Assembly: GCF_003269295.1 (NCBI RefSeq)
Contig: NZ_QLTT01000001.1
Coordinates: forward strand, 1,321,635-1,385,634
Direction of reading: 5' to 3'
Length of the DNA: 64,000 nucleotides
DNA from: Lentzea atacamensis
Lineage (GTDB): Bacteria > Actinomycetota > Actinomycetes > Mycobacteriales > Pseudonocardiaceae
The notes beneath the pieces are model-generated. The model ran no database searches, was not told the DNA's origin, and saw nothing but the letters and a program-made list of their open reading frames with translations. Shown in pieces: positions 25,891 through 32,930 of this stretch (position 1 is its first letter; the number at the start of each line of letters is the position of its first letter). The translations under genes were made by a program, and so were the position numbers.

Positions 25891-26131
25891 CCAACGGGCA
25901 CGTGTACATGAGCGGGAGCAGCAAGTCGTCCATCTATGTGCATCCCGCCGTCCAATCGGTCCTCAACGACGTGACGAAGAACGGTGGGCAGGAGTCCAAC
26001 AACCACGGCCGCTATGGTCTGATCGCGTGTCTGTCGGATGCGATCTACCGTGAGGGGGTGGACGCGGTGCGTGGTGCTGATGTCGCTGCCTTCATCGGCA
26101 GACCGCAGGCGCATTCGAGTTACCTGAACGA
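25872..26131 (+). pseudogene. Truncated nucleic-acid deaminase-like toxin fragment (YwqJ type)
   Basis: In a frame overlapping the end of the preceding gene, VGEAIRLTNGHVYMSGSSKSS, YVHPAVQSVLNDV and NNHGRYGLIACLSDAIYREGVDAVRGADVAAF can be read. HPxVQ...L and HG(R/K)CxEIxxLS...GVDxxGA are marks of YwqJ-like deaminase toxins, where the HxE motif holds zinc. Here the expected Cys-Gly-Glu reads Tyr-Gly-Leu, and the second CxxC half is absent: homology ends where the convergent NmrA gene begins. It is a degenerate toxin tip. Confidence 0.5.
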
Positions 26132-26935
26132 AATGTTGCCCAGCTCGACCGCGGCGGGGAACCCGAGCGCCCGGAAGTCGTTGTGCGACATGGGCTCGTA
26201 GGTGACCTCCTCGGCGAGCACCTCGCTGAACGCCCGCGCCACCTCGTCCCCGGTGAGGTGCTCGGAGCCGAACCCGACCGTGTGCCCGATGGTCTCCGCC
26301 GGCCGCTTGAACACACTCGTGACCGCCTTGCCGATGTCCTCACCCGCGATCCCGGAGATCTTGCTCTCCCCCATCGGCAACGACAGCCTCAACCTGCCGT
26401 CCTCGCCCCGGTGCGGCGCCAGGTCGCGCAGCAAGTTGTTCCAGTAGAACGACATCCGCACGTACGTCGTCGGCAGCCCCGCCTGCTCGAACAGCGCGTC
26501 CGCCTCGCCACCCTTCACGTCGAAGTGCGGCACCTTGTACTTCTCGTCCAGCGTCGGCATCCGGTCGTCGTCCAGCGAGATCACCTCGCGGGTGTCCTCC
26601 AGCGTCGACCACACCACGTGCCGCAGCCCCTTCGCCGCCTCGACGAGGTTGCCGACCTCCTCCAGCTCCTTGGCCGCCGACAGGTGCGTGAAGAACGGCG
26701 TCACCAGGTAAGCCCCGTACGCGCCGTCGAACGCCCTGCGCAGGCTGTCGACGTCGTACAGGTCCGCCGCCACGACCTCCGCCCCCAGCGCCGCGAGCTC
26801 CCCGGCCGCCGCGGAGTCGGTGTTGCGGCTCAACGCCCGCACCGCGAACTCCCCGTCGGCGAGCAACGCCCGCGCTACCGCCCCGCCCTGCACGCCGGTA
26901 GCGCCCACCACAGCCACGATCTTCTTCTCGGTCAT
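26120..26935 (-). CDS. NmrA-like NAD(P)-binding protein, truncated at the C-terminus
   Basis: A 271-residue NmrA/HSCARG-like Rossmann protein: VAVVGATGVQGGAVARALLADGEFAVRALSRNT, KGLRHVVWSTLEDT, YWNNLLRDLAPH. These proteins bind NAD(P)H and act as redox sensors or quinone-type reductases. Family members normally end with a DLGNMFQF...-type tail; here reading goes ELGNISFR then stop, so the last 20-25 residues are replaced at the junction with the toxin island. The gene is downstream of the HxlR gene on the same strand. Confidence 0.8.
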   Translation of the reverse strand: MTEKKIVAVVGATGVQGGAVARALLADGEFAVRALSRNTDSAAAGELAALGAEVVAADLYDVDSLRRAFDGAYGAYLVTPFFTHLSAAKELEEVGNLVEAAKGLRHVVWSTLEDTREVISLDDDRMPTLDEKYKVPHFDVKGGEADALFEQAGLPTTYVRMSFYWNNLLRDLAPHRGEDGRLRLSLPMGESKISGIAGEDIGKAVTSVFKRPAETIGHTVGFGSEHLTGDEVARAFSEVLAEEVTYEPMSHNDFRALGFPAAVELGNISFR

Positions 26936-26947
26936 GCCTCCACAATA

Positions 26948-26967
26948 TAGTCACCGATTAGTGACTA
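26948..26967. promoter_or_regulatory. Inverted repeat, probable HxlR operator before the NmrA gene
   Basis: TAGTCAC-CGATTA-GTGACTA, a perfect 7-base inverted repeat ending one base before the HxlR stop codon and 13 bases before the NmrA start. Its core ACCGA is shared with the palindrome at 27396-27410, so the same HxlR regulator may bind both. Confidence 0.65.
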
Positions 26968-27336
26968 TCAACTTGAGTGACCAAAGCGACTCCGCGCCTC
27001 CTCGATCTCGCCCAGGTACCGCGTCGTCCACGCGCACATCGCGTCGACCGTGGCCCGCAGCGCCCGTCCCGGCTCGGTCAGCGTGTAGTCGACGCGCGGC
27101 GGCACGGTCGGATGCACGACCCGCACGACCAGCCCGTTGCGCTCCAGCAGCCGCAGGTTCTGGGTCAGCATCTTGTGACTGATGCCGTCGACCTCGACCT
27201 TCAGCTCGGTGAAGCGCTTCGTCGAGTCCCCGATCGTCTCGATGATCAGCAACGCCCACTTGTTCGCGATGTCGGAGAAGATCTCGCGCGCGAGCGAGTC
27301 CGCCCGCGCCAGATCCCCGCTGAGCTGCTTGCTCAC
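26968..27336 (-). CDS. HxlR-family transcriptional regulator
   Basis: A 122-residue winged-helix protein: ANKWALLIIETIGDSTKRFTELKVEVDGISHKMLTQNLRLLERNGLVVRVVHPTVPPRVDYTLTEPGRAL is the complete HxlR domain. It lacks the usual conserved N-terminal cysteine of redox-sensing members in the domain proper. GTG 27336 is proposed; GTG 27351 and upstream codons are alternatives. It is divergent from the RidA gene and upstream of NmrA; two related palindromes flank it. Confidence 0.85.
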   Translation of the reverse strand: MSKQLSGDLARADSLAREIFSDIANKWALLIIETIGDSTKRFTELKVEVDGISHKMLTQNLRLLERNGLVVRVVHPTVPPRVDYTLTEPGRALRATVDAMCAWTTRYLGEIEEARSRFGHSS

Positions 27337-27395
27337 CTTCAGGTTCCCCACTCTCGAAAAAGTGCGTTCTTCCAGGTCAACCCTCACTCTCCTAC

Positions 27396-27410
27396 GGTTA
27401 CCGAGTAACC
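27396..27410. promoter_or_regulatory. Palindrome before the RidA gene, probable HxlR operator
   Basis: GGTTAC-CGA-GTAACC, perfect six-base arms, 15 bases before the RidA start and in the intergenic region shared with the HxlR gene. Its TACCGAGTA core resembles CACCGATTAGTG at 26951-26963. Confidence 0.65.
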
Positions 27411-27425
27411 ACAAGAGAGGAAGCC

Positions 27426-27812
27426 ATGTCCATCACGCTCATCAACCCGGACGGCCTGCCGACGATCGACGTCTACCACCAGGTGGCCGTCGCGACCGGC
27501 ACCAGGACGATCTACGTGGCCGGCCAGGTCGCCTGGGACGCCGAGCCGGATCTCGCCGTCCAGGTCGAGCAGGCCTACGTGAACGTGCACACCGCGCTGA
27601 AGGGCGCGGGAGCGTCGTTCAAGGACCTCGTGAAGGTCACCATCCACGTCGTGGACTGGACCCCGGACAAGATGCCGGAGCTCCTCAAGGGCATCGAGAA
27701 CGCGATGGCCCGCGTCGGGGAGACCGCGAAGCCGCCGGCGACCCTGATCGGTGTGGCAGCGCTCGACGTGCCGGAGCACCTGGTCGAGATCGAGTCGATC
27801 GCCGTCATCTGA
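27426..27812 (+). CDS. RidA-family (YjgF/Rid) protein
   Basis: A 128-residue Rid protein: IDVYHQVAVATGTRTIYVAGQVAWDAEPDLAVQVEQAYVNVHTALKGAGASFKDLVKVTIHVVDW and PPATLIGVAALDVPEHLVEIESIAVI. Canonical RidA deaminases carry an Arg that binds the imine carboxylate in the R-(T/A)-x-V motif; this position reads PPATLIGV, so it belongs to a Rid subgroup without that Arg and may not be an imine deaminase. AGAGAGGAAG precedes the ATG. It is divergent from HxlR. Confidence 0.85.
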   Translation: MSITLINPDGLPTIDVYHQVAVATGTRTIYVAGQVAWDAEPDLAVQVEQAYVNVHTALKGAGASFKDLVKVTIHVVDWTPDKMPELLKGIENAMARVGETAKPPATLIGVAALDVPEHLVEIESIAVI

Positions 27813-27822
27813 CCGCGTGCGC

Positions 27823-28257
27823 TCAGCAGAACTCCGCGAGGCCGTCGGTCACCGTGACCGTCACCGTGGTGCGCCCGGCCGGACTGTGCCGGCCGGGCCC
27901 GTGCTCCGGCAACCGGGTCTTGTTCGCCTTCACACTCGTGTCGTAGGCCCGGATGTGCTGCGCGCACTCGCACTCGTGGTTCAAGGGCGACGGGCACGCG
28001 AAGTCCGACCGCAACCGCGAGACGTCCGAAGCCGACAGCACCGACGACCACACCATGACGTCGTCTTCCTCACCGAACACCACGAAGCCGTCATAGCTGA
28101 ACGTCCGCAGCTCCCCGACATCGCAAGCCGCGCAGAACAGCACGCGCGTGTAGTCGTGCAGCTGCTCGTACGGCCCGCGCTCGCGAACACCGATGACGAT
28201 TTCCTGGGAACCGCGGCAGATCAGGCAGTCGTCCGACGGCTCGTGCCACTTGCTCAT
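27823..28257 (-). CDS. Hypothetical protein with paired cysteines
   Basis: A 144-residue protein starting MSKWHEPSDDCLICRGSQE with further pairs CAAC and CEC, which may bind zinc. The middle (YTRVLFCAACDVGELRTFSYDGFVVFGEEDDVMVW) is well ordered; the C-terminal 30 residues are Thr/Gly-rich. No membrane segment. ATG 28257 overlaps the stop of the upstream membrane-protein gene (ATGA). Family not recognised. Confidence 0.65.
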   Translation of the reverse strand: MSKWHEPSDDCLICRGSQEIVIGVRERGPYEQLHDYTRVLFCAACDVGELRTFSYDGFVVFGEEDDVMVWSSVLSASDVSRLRSDFACPSPLNHECECAQHIRAYDTSVKANKTRLPEHGPGRHSPAGRTTVTVTVTDGLAEFC

Positions 28258-28619
28258 CGGCGCAGGCCGACGAGCAGCGCGAGCCCGGCCGACAGAGCGA
28301 TCAACCCCGAGACGACGAGCTGGTTGAGCCAAACGACCCAAACACCATCATCGTCCGCACGCAACGCCACGATGAACAGCCACACGGCGAGAGCGATCGT
28401 GATCAGCCGCAGCAACGGCACGTCCAACGGCGCCATCGCCCGCACCATGCCGACCAGCATGACGACGACCGCCAGGCCCATCGACCACCAGTAGGGCCGG
28501 AAAGCGTGCAGGGACGCGCTGAAGTGCAGGACCGGTGGCGCGGCGATCAGCCACACACCGGCCAGAAAGGCGGTGACACCGGCCCTGCTCTCGGCAGCTC
28601 GTCCGTGTAGATCCCCCAC
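28254..28619 (-). CDS. Small four-helix membrane protein
   Basis: A 121-residue protein with four hydrophobic segments: AFLAGVWLIAAPPVLHF, MGLAVVVMLVGMVRAM, LRLITIALAVWLFIVALRA and QLVVSGLIALSAGLALLVGL. The W-(L/I)-I-(A)-x-P and pattern of short loops resemble SPW-type membrane proteins. The stop overlaps the start of the cysteine-rich gene downstream, suggesting a joint function. GTG start at 28619. Confidence 0.7.
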   Translation of the reverse strand: MGDLHGRAAESRAGVTAFLAGVWLIAAPPVLHFSASLHAFRPYWWSMGLAVVVMLVGMVRAMAPLDVPLLRLITIALAVWLFIVALRADDDGVWVVWLNQLVVSGLIALSAGLALLVGLRR

Positions 28620-28658
28620 GCGGCAATTCTCACCTCCGGACGACCGGGAGGGAACACC

Positions 28659-29435
28659 TCATTCGTCGCGGAACGCCTTCATGTTGCGCAGCAACAGATA
28701 GGTGTCCTGCAGTTGCGCTGAGTCGCCGAGCGACCGGTAGATGCCCCATTTCGGATGCGCCTGGTCACCGCCCAGCCACGTGTCGAAACCGGACCGCGAC
28801 GCGTCCACCACCGTGGTCGCCCCGTCCTTCAACGTGAAGCGCAGGCGGCCGGAGTCGGCGACCTTGAGCTCGATCGCGACGTCGATCCACTTGTTGCGCA
28901 ACGACGCCAGCGGGGTGCTGCCGAGCTTCGCCTGTCCCGCACCGAAGAGCCTCATCTCGACGGTCTCCGCGGAACCGGAACGGAACAACGACATCGTCAC
29001 CACGGGCGAGGCGACGGCGGTGTGCTTGACCTGGAAGATGTGCGTGAAGCTGGTGGTGCCCTTCAACGAGCTGGGGATGTACATCTGGTAGGTGAAGCGC
29101 CAGGTCTCGCCCTTCTTCATGTCGTGGCGGGTGCCGCCGGTCTGGATCGCGCGGACCTCCTGGCGCTGCCGGTCCGATCCGTCCCTGTCGGACTTGTGCA
29201 TCACGAACCGGTACTGGTCCTGCTCGGCGAAGATGTGCGTGGCGGACGGGTGCGAGTTGGCGCGGTCGTCCTCGATGCCGACGAACGCCTTCAGGCCGGC
29301 CGTCGCGGGGTTCGCCGCCCACTTCTGCACGAACGCCGTGGCCCCCACGTCAGCGGACGCTACACCTGCGGCGAACGGCGTGGCCGCGATGGCGAGCGCT
29401 CCTCGCATCGCCGTGCGGCGGTTGAACAACTCCAT
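28659..29435 (-). CDS. Tat-exported jelly-roll protein, probable polysaccharide-lyase-like
   Basis: A 258-residue exported protein. The N-terminus MELFNRRTAMRGALAIAATPFAAGVASA has the twin-arginine NRRTAM motif and hydrophobic core. The mature part has HIFAEQDQYRFVMHKSDRDGSDRQRQEVRAIQTGG, TWRFTYQMYIPSSLKGTTSFTHIFQVKHTAVASPVVTMSLF and YRSLGDS..., the concanavalin-like fold seen in heparin/glucuronan lyase-type polysaccharide lyases. A conserved Arg-Gln-Arg-Gln-Glu cluster could serve as the active site. Substrate not assignable. Confidence 0.7.
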   Translation of the reverse strand: MELFNRRTAMRGALAIAATPFAAGVASADVGATAFVQKWAANPATAGLKAFVGIEDDRANSHPSATHIFAEQDQYRFVMHKSDRDGSDRQRQEVRAIQTGGTRHDMKKGETWRFTYQMYIPSSLKGTTSFTHIFQVKHTAVASPVVTMSLFRSGSAETVEMRLFGAGQAKLGSTPLASLRNKWIDVAIELKVADSGRLRFTLKDGATTVVDASRSGFDTWLGGDQAHPKWGIYRSLGDSAQLQDTYLLLRNMKAFRDE

Positions 29436-29601
29436 CGGTTCCTCCTCGAACCCAGAAGTTCGAGGCGGCGGTACAGACCACTCTCGGCGACAGACCTCCG
29501 ATGTGTCAAGGTCCCCACATTTGTGGAGGACTCGTGCAGATCCCGTGAAGGTGTTGCGGGAAACCGAAAACCGGCCGGTCGACCAGTTCTACGGTCCAGG
29601 C

Positions 29602-30633
29602 ATGGACACCGTGGACGTACTCGTCGTCGGCGCGGGGCTGGCCGGGCTCAACACCGCCCGCCTGCTCGCGGAAGCAGGCCTCGACGTGGCCGTGTGTGAA
29701 CGCAGGACGAGCCTGGAGACCGGCATCCGCACCACCGGGATCTTCGTCCGGCGCACCCTCACCGACTACCGGTTGCCGCACCTCGGCCCGGCCGTCCGGC
29801 GCGTGCTGCTCTACCCGCCGTCGCTGAACGAGCCGGTCGAGCTCGTGAGCGCGCGCGACGAGTTCCGGGTCGGCGACATGGCGGGCATCTACGCCCAGGC
29901 CGTCAAGGACGCCGAACGAGCGGGGGCGCAGGTCAACCTCAACGCCAGTTATCCGGCGAAGGCGACGAAGGCCCGCTTCACGATCGGCGCGGACGGTGCC
30001 CGTTCCACGGTCGCGAAGCAGCTCGGCCTGGACGTCAACCGGCAGCTGATCACCGGCATCGAGGAGGTCTACCCGATCAGGACCGGTTCGACGCCGACGT
30101 TCCACTGCGTTGTCGACCCGCGGCTCGCGCCGGGCTACATCGCGTGGGTCATCGACGACGGGGAACACGCGCACGTCGGCCTGGCCGGGCGCGCCGACCG
30201 GTTCACCGCGCCACTCCCCCAGCTGCTCCAGCGCTTCCGCGACAGCTTCCCCACGCCGGAACCCGCCGGGCCGGTCCAGCGCCGCGGCGGGCCGATTCCC
30301 GTGGGCGGGCTGTTGCGCAGGATCGTGTCGCCGCAAGGGTTGCTCGTCGGCGACGCGGCGGGCGCGGTCTCCCCGCTCACCGCGGGCGGGCTCGACCCGT
30401 GCATGCGGATGTCCGAGCTCGCCGCCTCGGTCACGTCCGACTACCTGCGCAGCGGCAACAAGTACGTCCTGGAGCACTACGACGCCGCCGCGATGCGGCG
30501 CCGCTACCTCCTCCGGTCGACGATGCGGCGCGGTCTCTCACTGGTCCGCGGGCCGGGTCTGGCCGAGTTGGCGTTCACCGGACTGCGCACACCCGTCGGC
30601 AAGGCCGTGGCCAAGCGGATTCTGTTCACCTGA
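29602..30633 (+). CDS. FAD-dependent oxidoreductase, geranylgeranyl reductase/monooxygenase-like
   Basis: A 343-residue flavoprotein: VLVVGAGLAGLNTARLLAEAGLDVAVCERR is the N-terminal FAD loop, followed by ARFTIGADGARSTVAKQLGLD (the DG motif) and GLLVGDAAGAVSPLTAGGLDPCM, the second FAD motif. This combination is typical of geranylgeranyl-reductase-like and PHBH-fold proteins. ATG 29602 matches the FAD loop start. Neighbours give no hint of a pathway; the gene is flanked downstream by an IS200/IS605 element. Confidence 0.85.
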   Translation: MDTVDVLVVGAGLAGLNTARLLAEAGLDVAVCERRTSLETGIRTTGIFVRRTLTDYRLPHLGPAVRRVLLYPPSLNEPVELVSARDEFRVGDMAGIYAQAVKDAERAGAQVNLNASYPAKATKARFTIGADGARSTVAKQLGLDVNRQLITGIEEVYPIRTGSTPTFHCVVDPRLAPGYIAWVIDDGEHAHVGLAGRADRFTAPLPQLLQRFRDSFPTPEPAGPVQRRGGPIPVGGLLRRIVSPQGLLVGDAAGAVSPLTAGGLDPCMRMSELAASVTSDYLRSGNKYVLEHYDAAAMRRRYLLRSTMRRGLSLVRGPGLAELAFTGLRTPVGKAVAKRILFT

Positions 30634-30710
30634 GCTCCAATCGGCGGAAGCCTGGTCGCTCACGGCCAGGAGGCGCCGATCCCGGCTTGCCCGGCCTGGG
30701 CGGCGGGCCG

Positions 30711-31124
30711 TCAGCCGGGACGCTTCTGCTGGTCGATGTACTCCTTGATGATTGACACGGGCGCGCCTGCGCACGACCCGGCGAAGTAGGAGGGCGACCA
30801 GAAGTGCTCCCCACAGGTACCGGCGGATGTGCGGGAGAATTCCTGCCGCAGGCGTCGAGAGGAGACGCCTTTGAGACTGTTGACCAGTGTGGACAGGGCC
30901 AGGCTGGGCGGGTGGTGCACGTGGTCGGTCTCGCCGTTGAACTCGCGCAGTTCTGCGCCCAGGCCGACGCACACGTCCCGCATGATCTCCTCGCAGCGGC
31001 GCAGGATCTGATCGGTGAACGCGCCACGCCGGTACTTTGTGACGAGGATCAGGTGGACGTGAGGGTTGTAGATGACACTGCGTCCCCTGCGTATGTCGGG
31101 GTCGGGTTTCCACCGTGGTGACAT
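30711..31124 (-). CDS. tnpA: IS200/IS605 TnpA Y1 transposase, probably defective
   Basis: A 137-residue Y1 HUH transposase: HVHLILVTKYRRGAFT, then NGETDHVHHPPSLALSTLVNSLKGVSSRRLRQEFSRTSAGTCGEHFWSPSYFAG and the tyrosine-bearing IIKEYIDQQ. The HUH pair (HVH) is present but the strand after it (normally LLV-x-YPP) is shortened by about four residues, which should distort the active site. ATG 31124 overlaps the promoter side of tnpB. Confidence 0.7.
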   Translation of the reverse strand: MSPRWKPDPDIRRGRSVIYNPHVHLILVTKYRRGAFTDQILRRCEEIMRDVCVGLGAELREFNGETDHVHHPPSLALSTLVNSLKGVSSRRLRQEFSRTSAGTCGEHFWSPSYFAGSCAGAPVSIIKEYIDQQKRPG

Positions 31125-31147
31125 GGACCAACGCTGTGGTGATCGAC

Positions 31148-32276
31148 GTGAAACGGGTCGTGCAGGTGCGGTTGCCACCGACGCCCGAGCAGGCGTCGGC
31201 GCTGGGCGATACCCTGCGCGCCTGCAACACGGCAGCTTCCTCGCTGTCTGAACGGATGTACACCGACCAGGTGTTCCGGAAGTTCGACGTGCAGAAACGC
31301 CTCTATACCGAGCTGCGGGAACGGTTCGGGCTGGCAGCCCAACCGGCGATCCGGGTCATCGGCAAGACCGTGGACGCCTACACGACACTGCGGGCCAACC
31401 TCAATGCAGGCAACTACGGGCCCCCTGGGTCGGACCGGCGCCGAAAGGTCGAGGACACCCCGATCAGGTTCCGCCCGCAAGCGGCGCAGCCGTTCGACGC
31501 TCGCTGTCTGTCCTGGCAACTCGGTGACGCGGGCCGCGACGGGACAGTGCCGATCTGGACGGTCGCTGGTCGACTCCGCACCGTGCGGATCGTCGGAAAC
31601 CCCAGGCATCTCGCCCTGCTGCGCTCCCGACCGGCGATCGGGGTAACCGATCTGCTGCACCAGAACGGGGTGTGGCTGCTGCACGCGGTCGTCGACAGTC
31701 CCGAGGCCGCCCAGTCCGAACCGGCGAACGGGTTCCTCGGAGTCGACCTGGGCATCGTCAACATCGCGACCACCTCTGACGGTGACCGGTTCTGCGGGGC
31801 GCGCCTGAACCGCTACCGCGAACGCCAGAACCGAATCCGGAAACGGTTGCAGGTCAAGAAGACATCCTCCGCGAGACGGCTGCTCAAGAAGCGCCGCCGC
31901 AAGGAGGCACGGTTCGCGGCCGACGTGAACCACCGGATCAGCAAGAACATCGTGGCCGAGGCTGAACGCACCGGACGCGGGGATCGCCGTCGAGGAACTG
32001 ACGGGAATCCGCGCGCGGGTACGGCTTCGCAAGCCCCAACGGGCCACGTTGCACTCCTGGGCGTTCGCCCAGCTCGGTCAGTTCCTGACCTACAAGGCCC
32101 AGCAGGCGGGTGTGGTGGTGGTGGTGGTGCAGGTCGATCCGGCCTACACCTCGCAGACCTGCCAAGCCTGCGGGCACGCCGACTACAACGCAGCGCACAA
32201 CATCGCGGCTCGCGGTGTTGTGCGCTGGGGCGAAGTCATGCGCCCAGACGCAGCGCCCATCCTGGCAGCCAGCTAG
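31148..32276 (+). pseudogene. tnpB: TnpB RNA-guided nuclease-like gene with frameshift
   Basis: The RuvC-I motif GVDLGIVNIATTSDG and the arginine-rich helix RNRIRKRLQVKKTSSARRLLKKRRRKEARF are in one frame. After AERTGRG one extra G (near 31980) shifts the frame; the other frame continues with IAVEELTGIR (RuvC-II), then VDPAYTSQTCQACGH and DYNAAHNIA (RuvC-III). The zinc finger has only one CxxC; the second knuckle has been deleted. GTG 31148 gives the typical MKRVVQVRL start. Dead as encoded. Confidence 0.8.
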
Positions 32277-32322
32277 GACGGCAGCAGCAAGCCTGGAACC
32301 GCCGCTCGCGGCGATTGGCAAG

Positions 32323-32342
32323 CTCGTTCCTTCAGGGACGAG
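32323..32342 (+). repeat. Right-end hairpin of the IS605-type element
   Basis: CTCGTTCC-TTCA-GGGACGAG forms an eight-base stem with one G-T wobble. Hairpins of this GTTCCTTCAGGGA type end tnpB-bearing elements, and the transcript here is the region used as guide RNA scaffold in active relatives. It is nine bases from the stop of the next gene. Confidence 0.65.
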
Positions 32343-32350
32343 TTCATGAC

Positions 32351-32854
32351 TTAGGACTCGGCGGCGCGCTTCAAGGCGGCGTTCTCGGCCTGCATGCCGT
32401 CGCGCATCGCCTTGCCCACGAAGTGATCCGTGCCGCCGGAGAGGATGCCGTCGATCAACAGCTCGTTGGACACGAGCACGGTTCCGTCGGGCTGGGTTGT
32501 GAGCGTGCGGCAGCGCTGGCCGTAGACGAACCAGGAGTTCCAGCCCGCGTCCTTCCAGCAGAACCGCTGACCGGGCACGCCGTTGAGCACGATGTGCTTC
32601 GCGGCCATCGTGCGCGAGCCCAGGATCACGTCGACCTTCACCTCGTCGCCCGGCGAGGTGCCGCCCGCGGCCCTGACGACCCACGGGTTCCAGCTCGCAT
32701 AGCCGGGGAAGTCCGTGATCAGCCCGTAGACGCGCTCCTGGGACGCCGAGATCACCGTGTCGACGCGATAGACCACCGAGTGCTCGCCGGGTGCACGAGG
32801 ATCGAGCGGGGAACCGCTCGTCAGCACCGCGAGCACGAGACCTGCTGCCAGCAC
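32351..32854 (-). CDS. Exported SRPBCC/polyketide-cyclase-like lipid-binding protein
   Basis: A 167-residue protein: a short N-terminal hydrophobic segment (AAGLVLAVLTSG) that could be a signal or anchor, then a START/SRPBCC domain (YRVDTVISASQERVYGLITDFPGYASWNPWVVRAAGG, GSRTMAAKHIVLNGVPGQRFCW). GAGGTGG lies before GTG 32854; an in-frame start further upstream at 32923 adds a basic leader and cannot be excluded. It lies 76 bases downstream of the secreted protease gene, perhaps in the same transcript. Confidence 0.75.
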   Translation of the reverse strand: MLAAGLVLAVLTSGSPLDPRAPGEHSVVYRVDTVISASQERVYGLITDFPGYASWNPWVVRAAGGTSPGDEVKVDVILGSRTMAAKHIVLNGVPGQRFCWKDAGWNSWFVYGQRCRTLTTQPDGTVLVSNELLIDGILSGGTDHFVGKAMRDGMQAENAALKRAAES

Positions 32855-32930
32855 GTGACCACCTCGAAAGATCCGCCGGGACGCAGACGTGAAGAAAGTA
32901 CGCGTTTGCGTCCCGGTGGACAACGACCGA

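Larger units (their letters stand above)
30636..32345. mobile_element. IS200/IS605-family element, decayed
   Basis: A minus-strand tnpA and plus-strand tnpB are divergent, the IS605 arrangement. Potential left-end foldback: ATCGGCGG...GGCGCCGAT around 30640-30680. Right-end hairpin at 32323-32342. The boundaries are approximate because IS605 ends lack inverted repeats and target duplications. Both transposase genes have lesions. Confidence 0.8.

Noticed and set aside
32109-32128. GTG triplet run in TnpB, considered as a microsatellite or slippage site
   Set aside because: It encodes the hydrophobic strand before the RuvC/zinc-finger region; only about five repeats and no second copy.
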